A DNA stretch of 64,000 nucleotides from Theocolax elegans (Eukaryota; Arthropoda; Insecta; Hymenoptera; Cerocephalidae), in assembly GCA_026168455.1 (NCBI GenBank), contig CM047431.1, positions 56,164,539 through 56,228,538 on the forward strand, in the 5' to 3' direction. Shown here in pieces: positions 54,481-64,000 of the stretch (its first letter is position 1; the number at the start of each line of letters is the position of its first letter). The notes under the pieces were generated by a model. It searched no databases, was not told the origin of the DNA, and saw nothing but the letters and a program-made list of their open reading frames with translations. A program made the translations under genes and the position numbers.

Positions 54481-55483
54481 TATAATCGTACGATTGTAAC
54501 GTGTTCCGCTAATACTCGATATTAAAATCAAAACGGCGGAAAATGTTAATTAGGATTGACTAAAGTGTATTTAGTAAAACACATAGCTTCCTGAATAACA
54601 AAAGTGACTACATCTATTAGTACCTAATGCTAAAATTTGATAGAATAGCATTAATTAATGTACAAGCTTAATAAATTTGTCAATATTTCTTAGTCAAGCC
54701 TTGGAAAAAGGGGAAAACAAATTAAAAAATGTTTACATACGTTACAAAAGGAAAATAATCATTGTTCTTCTTCTTTTCCACATCTCGGGAAGATCGATAA
54801 ATTCATTGATTTTACATATAAAAATCCCGTGATAAAATCATTGAACAATACGAATAACATAAATGAATATAAATTTAGTCAATTTCACTATGTACAATTC
54901 CGAAACATACTCAATCCATGACCAGTCGAATGTTAATATGTTTGATTACAGTTATATATAAAAGTTATTTATAAATATATTTCCAAACATATAATCGACA
55001 TGTTTTATATCGATAATGTTTCATTGTTATTATTTATAATAAACAAGCGGACCACCAATTGGACACTGATCAGTAATTGGGTATACGATACGGTATATAG
55101 TCATTTTTGTCAATTCAGGTAGTTTTTTTTTCTCTTTTACTGTACATGTCAATTTTCTAAAGAACATTTTTCTACGCGTAGTCCTTTTGTTTGCAATAAT
55201 TACTTCTTGCTTTGGATTACCTCGTAACAGCTCGGTCACGACAGAAGTGCAGATAGTGTTTTGCAAGTTTATCATAAAATTTATTACAACAAGAAGCGTA
55301 ATGCGAAACATGTCGCGGAACAATGAAAATGATGATAACATTTGCAATAAGGATAAAGAAACCGTTTTGTCGATTTAGGTAGGAAGGCATATATTTAAAA
55401 AATGATTAGAATTCACAACAAGTAGTATATTCTATAGTCGTCCAGAAAATCAATTTGATAATTTTTGATGTGTTACATATTAC
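52806..55483. other. Region between GMC copy B and orphan exon C
   Basis: Mostly the retrotransposon remnant; 54481-55483 is AT-rich sequence with no recognised gene. No GMC second or third exon for C is present here. A 105-codon open frame at 55030-55347 shows no domain I can name. Confidence 0.65.
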
Positions 55484-55732
55484 CTTCCAATGTTTAATTT
55501 CACTCAACCGATTGGCAACGACGCAACCAGCACTACCCGCACCAACGATAATAAAATCGTACTGTTTTTCAAGTTCGTCGTGACGTTTATACTTCACTTT
55601 GTCCGGCGAGTCTCCGTAATTGTGGGTTATAAATGCCAACAGAGTCAAAAACGCTGGCTCGCACGACGTAACGAACGCGTTTACGAAACACCCGTTCGAA
55701 ACCGAAGGTGTCCAAGTCATTTCGATACTCAA
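55484..55732 (-). CDS. Orphan GMC first exon, copy C
   Basis: Eighty-three codons from MSIEMTWTPSVSNG to KHWK with an intact donor GTAATA. Homologous to exon 1 of copies A, B and D, including the FAD-binding [16 protein letters not shown]. No matching exons 2 and 3 lie between it and copy B; a retrotransposon occupies the interval. Because all first exons end in phase 0 after the same HWK, it could serve as an alternative first exon of copy B, 3.5 kb downstream. The other reading is a leftover of a mostly deleted gene. Its frame is intact, which mildly favours use or recent loss. Confidence 0.7.
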
Positions 55733-56490
55733 TTTTTTCTTACTTTGAAAAAAACGACGAGAATCTACAATCGATAGAATAAGTCTGCTATTTCAAGACA
55801 AGGGTCTATGTAGACATTTTTGAGAATCACGTCAACTACTTGTATTGCACTTTCGAATTTATACTCTTTTGACAGACGTATATTTAACAACGATAAAGTA
55901 ATTAAACGCGTGGCAATGTATACGCGCGTTAAAGATAAAATTTTTGCTTTTAATAAACATCATATCAATCGTTTAATAATTATTGAACAAACAATTTTAT
56001 TTGCCGAGTGTACAAATACGGCATTTGAGTTATACCCGAGCACCGTAAATCCCTCTCTAAATAATGTAACACGTGAAATATATTTAAATTTAACTAATCT
56101 TGTGCTCGGTATACGTTTTACACCGATTATTTCGCTAAGAAAATCGTACGTTAACGAGATTTTAAATAAATACGGTTTTTAAGCAGTTGTTGCCAATCGC
56201 AACAGTTGGGTAATCCATGTAGAATAGCTTGTAAGCTTATCTTGATGTCCAATTCGTACGATTAGGTTGAGCTTGTGTTATGGTAAAAAAAACTAAAGCT
56301 TACCATAATATATCACAAGAAATAGGGGAGATTAGAGTTTTATAACTATCAGAAACTAATCTACAATATTGTATTCTTTTTTTAGTAAAAATTTTTACAA
56401 TTTTTTATGGGTTAATTGTATGTTATTAGCTATAAAATAGTTTTATCTTACCTTACCAAGGATCAACATATGGTTCAACTTTTACTGTGG

Positions 56491-57072
56491 AGCTAGTAAA
56501 TAATTAAATAAATTTGAGACGCTTACACTACGAGTATTACGAAAATTCGGATTACGTATATAGTTTATGTATTTACAAAACTTTACAATTTATATATATA
56601 TTAAAAAAATATTAGTTTATTTTAAAGATTTTTCAGCATTTCGCAATACAACGGGATTTAAGTAAATATAAAATATATTTCAGTAACTCGATTGCTGTTA
56701 AGACATACTTTGATAAAAATTCGTACGCATGTATTATATAAGCATATATGCAAATGTTGTTACATCCTTTGTTTTTATCAAGATAAATTTTTTATTTTAA
56801 ATCGTTTAATACTCTAAATGCAATCTTAAACTCCCTAGTAGAAATTAAAACGATTGTGTTATGTGATATGAAATTATAGTAGTTAATTAAAACATCGAAA
56901 ATATTTACTTACATCCCTTTGAATTGCGTGAAACTTAACAAAATTTAAAGTAAACTAACGAATTTTTAAAATATTCAAAGTTGTGAAGTGTTGTACAAAG
57001 ACATAAAATATACGTAAGCCAACCTTTTAGTCATATTTGTAAAAGCGTCTCAAATTTATTTATTTACTCTAG
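56491..57072. mobile_element. Foldback element, about 580 bases
   Basis: CTAGTAAATAATTAAATAAA then TTTGAGACGCTT at the left is mirrored by AAGCGTCTCAAATTTATTTA then TTTACTCTAG at the right. Inner arms continue the symmetry (ACGTATATAGTTTATG and CATAAAATATACGT). Confidence 0.7.
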
Positions 57073-57864
57073 TAATTATTAATCCATTTATTAATGCTTC
57101 GATGGGCTATTTCAGTCAAGTGCAAAAGATGTAAGGAATCATTCATTGGAAGTAAGAGTTTAATACAAATGCACCGTGCATTAACAGTTAATGAATCGCA
57201 TCAAAGAATTTGATGAATATTTATTTGACGTGAGAACATATTATTTATTTATTTCTAAAACTGACGAGAAACTATTGTATAGTTAACGTTAAGCTTACAT
57301 AGTAAATTTTAAAAAATAAGATATTCTTATGATTGAGAGATATAAAAATATTATTTCAATAATCATACGCTTTATTAATACATTTTATGTAAATATAAAA
57401 GTATTATAATTATTAGAATTTTTTTAAACTATATTGTCAAATCCACTTATGGATATGACCTTGATCATCTAAAAAGTCTACTTTATAACCTCTACGAGTG
57501 GAGTAAAATTGTATTTTCGTACCAAGGGCCCGGAAAGTGCAAGTTCCCGCCCGGGGGACTCGACAGTACTTTACTTCCTTAGGCTTGAAATATACTATTT
57601 AATCCATCGATCACTTAATTCCCTGTAGACTTGCTTTACTCCCCGTAGACTCATTTTATTCATTAAAGACACATTTTTATCATCGTGACTTACTTTTTTG
57701 ATTTGATTCAATTAGTTTAGCTTTTTTCTACAAATACAAAATTAAATTTATTATATTAAATTAAAAATATCAAAAAATTTTACAATATTGAAAAAATTTA
57801 GAAAATAAAAAAGAAATTGTTATTGCAAAAAGTAACTTTTTAAATGATCAGGGTAAAAATTTTA

Positions 57865-57966
57865 TATGCACTTAAGGAGTAAAATAGACATTTATTCCCG
57901 GAATGAAAATAACTGCCCGAGCTTTAGCTTTTAGCAGTGATCGCCTTTTTCTACCTAAGTGCATAA
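57865..57966. mobile_element. Miniature element with GCACTTA ends, copy 1
   Basis: TATGCACTTAAGGAGTAAAA at one end and CTAAGTGCATAA at the other, with ATTTATTCCCGG, GCCCGAGCTTTAGCTTTTAG inside. The copy at 62748-62846 has the same sequence in reverse orientation. Confidence 0.7.
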
Positions 57967-57986
57967 ATAAAATAAACTACCCATAT

Positions 57987-58075
57987 GAATATTTTCAGAT
58001 TTTTAATTCATTATTTCCAAGATAATTCTTATGTTGAAAGGTAATCCCTGTAACTTGGGTCCGACATCCCGTTAA
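57987..58075. mobile_element. MITE-like repeat, TTAA family 1, 3' fragment
   Basis: Very similar to 1-94 (ATAATTCTTATGTTGAAAGG, AACTTGGGTCCGACA) and ends CCCGTTAA. Only the right end is present. It lies directly against the left edge of duplication unit D. Confidence 0.7.
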
Positions 58076-58659
58076 TAGAAATACTAAGCTTTTAAAATAT
58101 TTGAAGCCTTGGATTTTTAAGAATTATTACATACTGAACTTTCGCTTACGAAACTAAAAAATATAATTAATATTAAAAGAAAAAAATCTTATATGAAATT
58201 AGAAAATATTTTTTAATTTCGAACGATTCCTTCGAACGTATTTCAAAAATACTTTATTGAAATAAGTAACTACATTTCATCTCAGTGTATGAGTTAGTTA
58301 TAAAAACATTTTATATAATAATTACAATAGTACAAAAATACGAAAATTGCTGTGATTCGGATTTAATGATTAAACTTTAAAATATACATTGAATTATGAA
58401 AATATTTAAGCATAACCGGTGCACAAAAATAATCCATTTTTAGGTGTATACTCCACTCTATAATGTACTAAAAATTTCCATTTATAGCTGATCCCGAAAA
58501 TTTTGGTAAACGTATTACATTTTCTTCTTTTAATAAAATTTTAATACCATCAAAAAATTATATATTCATTATGTGTAAAACACGAATACTCTAGGTACAT
58601 AGTTGAAATCTCTTTTAGTAGTAAAGTATTTGTAGTAAAGTACAATCAAAATGAGAATT

Positions 58660-58864
58660 AAGGCCTGCGATGGCTCGGTCGGTAGGGCGTCGGGCTCGTA
58701 ATCTGAAGGTCCCAGGTTCGATTCCCGGCACCGGCCGATTGATACAAGCACCACTGGCGAATGTATTTTCAACAAGTGCTTTCTTCACCAAGACATCGTA
58801 TGATCTCCGTCGCTGATTAGCACCGGTTTGGGAGCATAAAAAGAGCGACGTTAAAATAATAAAA
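58660..58864 (+). mobile_element. tRNA-derived SINE
   Basis: The head (58662-58736) is tRNA-like: A box-like TGGCTCGGTCGGTAGG, anticodon-arm-like GGGCTCGTAATCTGAAGGTC and B box GGTTCGATTCC. It most resembles an elongator Met tRNA with CAT changed to CGT, which is inference. A tRNA-unrelated body and an A-rich tail follow. It is flanked by the 12-base duplication AAAATGAGAATT (58648-58659 and 58865-58876). The duplicated counterpart near 49720 has the site without the insert. An internal RNA polymerase III promoter is expected from the A and B boxes. Confidence 0.92.
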
Positions 58865-59105
58865 AAAATGAGAATTTCGTATACAACTATAAAATCATAA
58901 AGCCAAAATACAATGAGAAATATACACAATTTTATTTAATCTGCTTAAGCCAATAAAAGATAAAGATATGAAGCGAATGTTATAATTTATTTATTTTTAT
59001 TGTAAAAAAACAAAATTAAATATTAGTTTTTTTATCAGCAAAAGGAATTTACAATTTCATACAATAATGCATAATTGCAGATCTTTAGATCGACCCGATG
59101 AATTG

Positions 59106-61562
59106 TTAAATCTCCTTCCAATCTTGCTTTATCATATCACTACCCTTCTCAGCAATCATAATCGTCGGTGAATTCGTGTTGGCCCTCGCAATTTCGGGCA
59201 TGATCGAAGCATCGATAACTCTCAATCCTTTGATACCGTGAACTCTCAATCGCGGATCGACCACCGCTTCTTTGTCGCTCGCTGGACCCATTTTACATGA
59301 TCCCACAGGGTGATAAACCGTCGTGAAGTAATTTTTGGCTACGCATTTTTGGTACGCATCCTCGTCGGTGGTAATATTAGCACATAAAGCTGCTGGTGTT
59401 CGGACGACCGTGAAGTTGCTGTCCTTAAACGTTTTGGACTCGATAAATTTGTTCGCGATCTTCAATCCTTCTATCATCCGTTCGAAATCGTTCGGGTCAT
59501 CGTAAATGTTAATATTGATCAACGGTTTACCCCAAATTGGATCGGTCTTGTTCAGCTTGACCCATCCACGACTTTTCGGGTTCAACAGCGCTGGCGACAC
59601 GTCCAATCTGTTGTAATATCCTATCTTGTAAATCGCATTTTCACCTTTCTCCGTTATCTCCTGCACGTCGTTAATATAATAAACGACGATGTCGGAGCTA
59701 CCGGGTTGAGTTTCATAGGAGGTTTGCAAAAAGGCAGCGACTGCCCACCCGAACGTGTTTTCCAAGGGTGTTTGGAAACCTGCTTCCCATCTTTTAGCAT
59801 CGTTTATTTTATCCTCAACGTTTTTGAACGTTTCTACTTTGTCGGTTGGTACTATCGCAGTCGTCGATACTGTTACGTGATCGTGATAATTTTTTCCTAC
59901 CGGCAAATCTTTTACAACCTCGATGTTCGCTTCTTTAAGATCCTCCGATGGGCCAAGTCCAGAAAGCAACAACAACTTGGGCGAATCTATAGCTCCTGCA
60001 GATACGATCACTTCTTTCCTCGCGTAAACTTTTTTGATATTTTTCGTTCCGGTGTTTGCGTACTCGACGCCTATTGCTTTCTTCGTTTTAGGATCGATGA
60101 TCACTCTCGTCACGTGGGAATTTGGTCTGATGGTCAAATTTGGCCTTTTGTCGCGGATGGGTCGAATGAAGGCAACGTTTGTGCTTTGCCGGACTCCATC
60201 TTTCAGTACAAATTGCACGCGGGATACACCTATTTGATTTCCTGAATTGTAATCAACTTCCTTGTAGCCGACCTCCTTCCACGAGTCGATGATCGTCTTG
60301 TAATTTTTATCCCCGTCGACTAAGCTAATGCTCAAGTAACCTCCTGTTCCATGATCATTTGGATCGCCGTTTGGAATTTCCTGTTGATCAAACGTAACAA
60401 ACATTCAGAATCGTTGCACATTATAAACCCTAAAATGTAAATATTGACGATAAAATTGACAAAATCATTATGTTGTATAGTAAAATTTTCTACAAGTATT
60501 AGAAAGATGTAACAGATATGTAGCTATTTTATAATAATAGTCCACTCTGTTCCTCAATTATTCAATAACATTGTCGTTTTTAGTAAAACCTATTTTTCGG
60601 TGTGTAAATCGATAACTTTGCAGTTTTTAGAAGTGTAAAATTTGAGAATTGCATTTTTCAATCAACAAGTTCACTCGTAAGTGTTAAGTTGTTGATTTAC
60701 ACATAGCAGCGTTAATTTTTACACGTTAGGGTGTTGGGTGTATATTTTATTTTAATTCTGTGCAACGATCCATTAAAACTTTACTTTACATCGAAGAAAT
60801 CGGTATATCGAAATACCTGCAGTAAATTTTCTGATTTCTTGAAATAAGGTAAAAGTTCGTCCCAACTCCAACCATCGTTTCCATATTTTGCCCAATTATT
60901 GTAATCTTCTCTGCTGCCACGACAATGCATCATACCGTTGATGGAACTCGAACCTCCCATTACTTTGCCTCTTCGGTATCACGCAAGAAGCAGGATTGTT
61001 TGCGCATAACGATGGGTTCACTTGATAATCGATCGAACTATACTGATAATCGATGCTGCTGTTTGGAAATAAACCTGAGTATGCTGGAGTCTCTGCAGCT
61101 TTCGGTGCTTCATCTCCGCCTTCTAATAAGAGTACCTGGTGGAGTATATGCATTGAAACATCACGACTATATATAACGATTAGGATTATAATTACAAAGA
61201 CGAAAAATACGTAAACTTCTCGTAAAGTGGATATTCAAGGGAGAAAAAGGATACTTGAAAAAGTGATCAAATTCATATTACATAAAAGTGTTCAAAAGAA
61301 GGATACTCTCTGTTCTGCAAAATACCTTCCAATGGTTGATTTCACTCAACCGATTGGCAACGACGCAACCAGCACTACCAGCACCCACGATGATAAAATC
61401 ATATTCTTCGTCAAGTTCCTCGTGACGTTTGTATTTTGATTTATCCGGCAAATATCCGTAATTGTGTGCTATAAAAGTCAGCAAAGTCAAAAATGATGGC
61501 TCGCACGAGGTAACGAACGCATTGGTGAAACAGCCGTTCGCGACGGTGGGTCTCCAAGACAT
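59106..61562 (-). CDS. GMC oxidoreductase, copy D, with an apparent frameshift in exon 2
   Basis: Near twin of copy B. Exons on the minus strand: 61562-61326 (79 codons from [10 protein letters not shown]), 61135-60817 (319 bases where copy B has 318) and 60380-59106 (424 codons plus TAA). Relative to B, exon 2 has one extra T at about 60972, which turns the conserved [11 protein letters not shown] into a different frame and destroys signature 1. Everything else is intact, including [10 protein letters not shown] and the C-terminal [12 protein letters not shown]. Upstream, the ATG used by the longer form of B is out of frame because of a two-base TG expansion, so translation would start at MSW. 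It is either a very young pseudogene or an assembly error. The similar one-base insertion in Ca-alpha1D makes the second reading plausible. Confidence 0.85.
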
Positions 61563-62580
61563 ATCGATGCTTTTAAAATTATCGTGTGTGCCATTTATTT
61601 GAGTATTTATACATTTTATATAATTAAACGCGTGACTCGACAAGTGCGAACCGTACTTATCTAAAAAAATAAATATATTCTTTTCCACAAGTAAATATTT
61701 TAATGGGTTTCAATGTATTGCATAATATATATCTTTTGTTGTTACTAAACTATATAAGGAAAATTTGTGGTTGTTCGTTGGCAACGCATAAATTATTATA
61801 ATGTTCAAACGTGCATATTTATAGTTTACGATTTAATTGATTTGATGGTATTAATTGGTTAACGATTTTGAAATATATATATATGGGTGGTTCTCTGTGA
61901 AATCGAAGATGAAAAGATGAATATTGCTATAACTGTGGGAATATGTTTTAGAGGTGTCCAGTAGTTCTTCTGAATTTTTTCAGATTTTTTCGGGGCCATT
62001 ATTTTAAGTTACTGAGAGTCAAAGTTGACATTTTAGCACTTTTTTGCATTATATGCCCGTTGTCATGAATTTGTAGCACCCAGGGGATTCATTTTTCACT
62101 AAAATATAAATACGACTTTTTTTGTAAAATTTTCTGAATTTTTCATTAAAAATATTTTTAAAGACATAAATGTATGCTGTCACACTCTTGTAAGCCATTT
62201 AAACCTTAAATAGTGAAAATCAGCAATTCTGCTCCGGACTCTGGTAACCTAATACTGTCTAAAAGATGTCTTTTTATAGTCAAAAACTGCCTATAAATTT
62301 CCAGAGTGGGTCTAAATCATTAAGATCACGTATGGTCAAAATATCTGGGAACAGTGCCCGAAATATTAATATAAATGTATAATTGCTGCCTTATAACGAT
62401 GAATCTATTAGCATGATCATTGCAAAAAAATGTATGCACTTACCTTGGAGTCGTAGAAAAGTATCTCCACTTGTTTCAGTATCCATCTAATCCCCTGTAA
62501 GCTGCTAAAAATACAAATATTATTATACAATTATAAAAAATTAATTTTTAAACATTTATAATGCTGAATTTTCAATTTTA

Positions 62581-62694
62581 CAACCACATTAAGAATTATG
62601 ATACTAATCTGAAGGATTACTATATATATACTATTTATATTAATATATTTATAGTAATCCTTCAGATTAAGTATCATAATTCTTAAAGTGGTTG
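62581..62694. repeat. Long palindrome, arms of about 44 bases
   Basis: CAACCACATTAAGAATTATG then ATACTAATCTGAAGGATTAC at the left is mirrored by GTAATCCTTCAGATTAAGTA then TCATAATTCTTAAAGTGG at the right, with an AT-rich centre. Probably a miniature foldback element. Confidence 0.75.
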
Positions 62695-62747
62695 TCTTGT
62701 TTGTTTACAATGTTGAAAAAATTTAGAAAATAAAAAAAATTGTTATT

Positions 62748-62846
62748 GCACTTCGGGGGTAAAAGACGATTACTGCTAAAAGCTAAAGTTCGGGCAACAA
62801 TTTTCATCCCGGGAATAAATACCTATTTTACTCCATAAGTGCATAA
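62748..62846. mobile_element. Miniature element with GCACTTA ends, copy 2 (reverse orientation)
   Basis: Reads TGCACTTCGGGGGTAAAAGA to CTCCATAAGTGCATAA and is the reverse complement of 57865-57966 with minor changes. The sequence just before it (TTGAAAAAATTTAGAAAATA) also occurs before copy 1, but in the same orientation. Confidence 0.7.
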
Positions 62847-64000
62847 ATAACTATTATTGCGAGTAAGATTTTAGTGGAAATAATTTGATTAGGATTACCA
62901 CGGGTTTAATAATTTTATTTTAAATTGTCGATTGAAGTTCGTGTTGATCGTAGCAATCTACATCGTCAGGTATTGATAATTTCTTAATATAAATAATAAC
63001 AATAAATAATTTTGGAAATAAAAACTTTCGGAGAACTTTATACACTAATAATAGATTAAGCAAAAAATCCATATATTATACTTGAAAATATTACGTTTGT
63101 TATCTACTTTATTATATGCATAGATGTGATCAGAAATGGGGTATTACACGGTATATTATGTTTGTAACAAGATGTAAACTCGATGATGTATATCACTATA
63201 GAAGGAGATTCACAAGGGTTTAATTAATCATCAAAAGGAAAAAAGCTCCGAGGTTTTTGTTTGAGATCGCTTGTCCAAAAGAAAATAATATTAGCTTTCT
63301 TTCGTTTTCATATATTTCGTATGATTTTTGTTTGATTTCCCTGTCATAATCATTTACGTACATATTATCGCCTACGGAATATTTTTCGTAATAATCAAAT
63401 AAACTATGTACAAATAAATTATCTAAATTTTTTGTCCCAAACATTTAGTTTATCAGCAACACATTATTTTGGTAAAAGTTCTCAAAAAAAAAAAAATATT
63501 CTGATAATGTTTGACGTTGAAAATGAATCCGACGGTAGGTCAGGAATACGAATGGTAGTTATCGTTAGGCGTTAACGAGAAGTAATTCAATGTGGTGAAA
63601 GTAGGTAAGGTGCAACACAACGTGCGAAACGATCAATAAACGGATCAGCATACACCAAACCGACTACTCTATACTCTACACAGCAACTAACACGTTTCAA
63701 ACTCATCATCTTACAAATAGAATCAGATTCTTTGTCAATCCTAACCATCCATCGGATCTGTCTATCTCATCTGCAAAACTGGTAACAACGATCGATCGAT
63801 AACACGAACACAATATCTATACTCTACATCATCTCTGAATCATCGAATCATCATCTCTCACCCATCAGATTAATTCCATCATCATTCGATCGAAAAGATC
63901 AAATAATCGAATTCACCAGGTTGTCATTGAAATAAAATATCGATAATAAATGTATGACGAACCGATAATCTCATCTCATCGTAAAAATCCAGAGAACGAA

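Larger units (their letters stand above)
55733..58084. other. Region between orphan exon C and duplication unit D
   Basis: Holds an open frame at 55820-56182 (plus, 120 codons, no recognised domain, probably chance), a palindromic element 56491-57072, a short GC-rich palindrome-like MITE 57865-57966 and a TTAA-family fragment 57987-58075. Confidence 0.65.
58085..61875 (-). repeat. Segmental duplication unit containing GMC copy D
   Basis: Counterpart of 49150-52765. It differs by a SINE insertion (58660-58864 plus target duplication), a deletion of about 48 bases in intron 1 and scattered substitutions. Confidence 0.88.
61563..64000. other. Right end of window: duplication edge, palindromes, no supported gene
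   Basis: Upstream region of copy D to about 61875, then unrelated AT-rich sequence. It holds a palindrome (62581-62694) and a miniature element (62748-62846). A 74-codon open frame on the minus strand (63220-63444) has no recognised domain. From about 63640 the plus strand is rich in C and A and poor in G. Confidence 0.6.

Noticed and set aside
55820..56182. 120-codon plus-strand open frame upstream of orphan exon C
   Set aside because: No recognised domain, AT-driven composition and no clear promoter. Kept only as a chance open frame.
58662..58736. Possible functional tRNA gene
   Set aside because: The acceptor stem does not pair cleanly. The sequence continues into a SINE body and is flanked by a target duplication, so it is a SINE head.
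63220..63444. 74-codon minus-strand open frame near the right end
   Set aside because: Charged and tyrosine-rich but with no recognisable family; too short to support in AT-rich DNA without RNA evidence.

Overview
The window is AT-rich animal DNA. It has small exons with GT-AG introns, dense short transposons, a tRNA-derived SINE and a tandem array of GMC oxidoreductase genes. The protein content points to an insect. The order is not fixed by the sequence; a hymenopteran is my guess only.

Left two thirds (about 1-42,905, plus strand): the second half of an L-type voltage-gated calcium channel alpha-1 subunit (Ca-alpha1D/CaV1 orthologue). The window opens in the intron before the domain II S4-S5 linker. 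I could place 27 consecutive exon positions with matching splice phases. They cover the domain II pore, the II-III loop, domains III and IV, the EF-hand, the IQ motif and the C-terminal tail. Position 11 is occupied by two homologous 108-base exons (9942-10049 and 18353-18460), which look mutually exclusive and encode IIIS5. One intron has a GC donor. One conserved exon carries an apparent one-base insertion (near 24561), probably an assembly error. A 24-base microexon, two alternative C-terminal exons and a last exon open in two frames suggest further isoforms.

The introns carry many miniature inverted-repeat elements: several families with TTAA at both ends, foldback elements, a hAT-like element and nested insertions. 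The most striking intronic item is a complete type III hammerhead ribozyme at 8396-8463. All core bases and three stems are present, and its two loops are complementary over 7 bases. It lies in a segment with a TATA box upstream and AATAAA downstream, in the sense orientation of the channel gene.

Right third (45.3-61.7 kb, minus strand): an array of GMC (glucose dehydrogenase-like) FAD oxidoreductases, each with three exons. In transcription order these are copy D (59,106-61,562, one-base frameshift in exon 2), an orphan first exon C (55,484-55,732), copy B (49,950-52,485) and copy A (45,375-47,337). B and D are a recent segmental duplication of about 3.6 kb. Copy D later received a SINE whose empty site is preserved beside copy B. 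A decayed non-LTR retrotransposon lies between C and B. A and B share tracts of near-identity that suggest gene conversion. The last 2.4 kb holds palindromes and no gene I can support.
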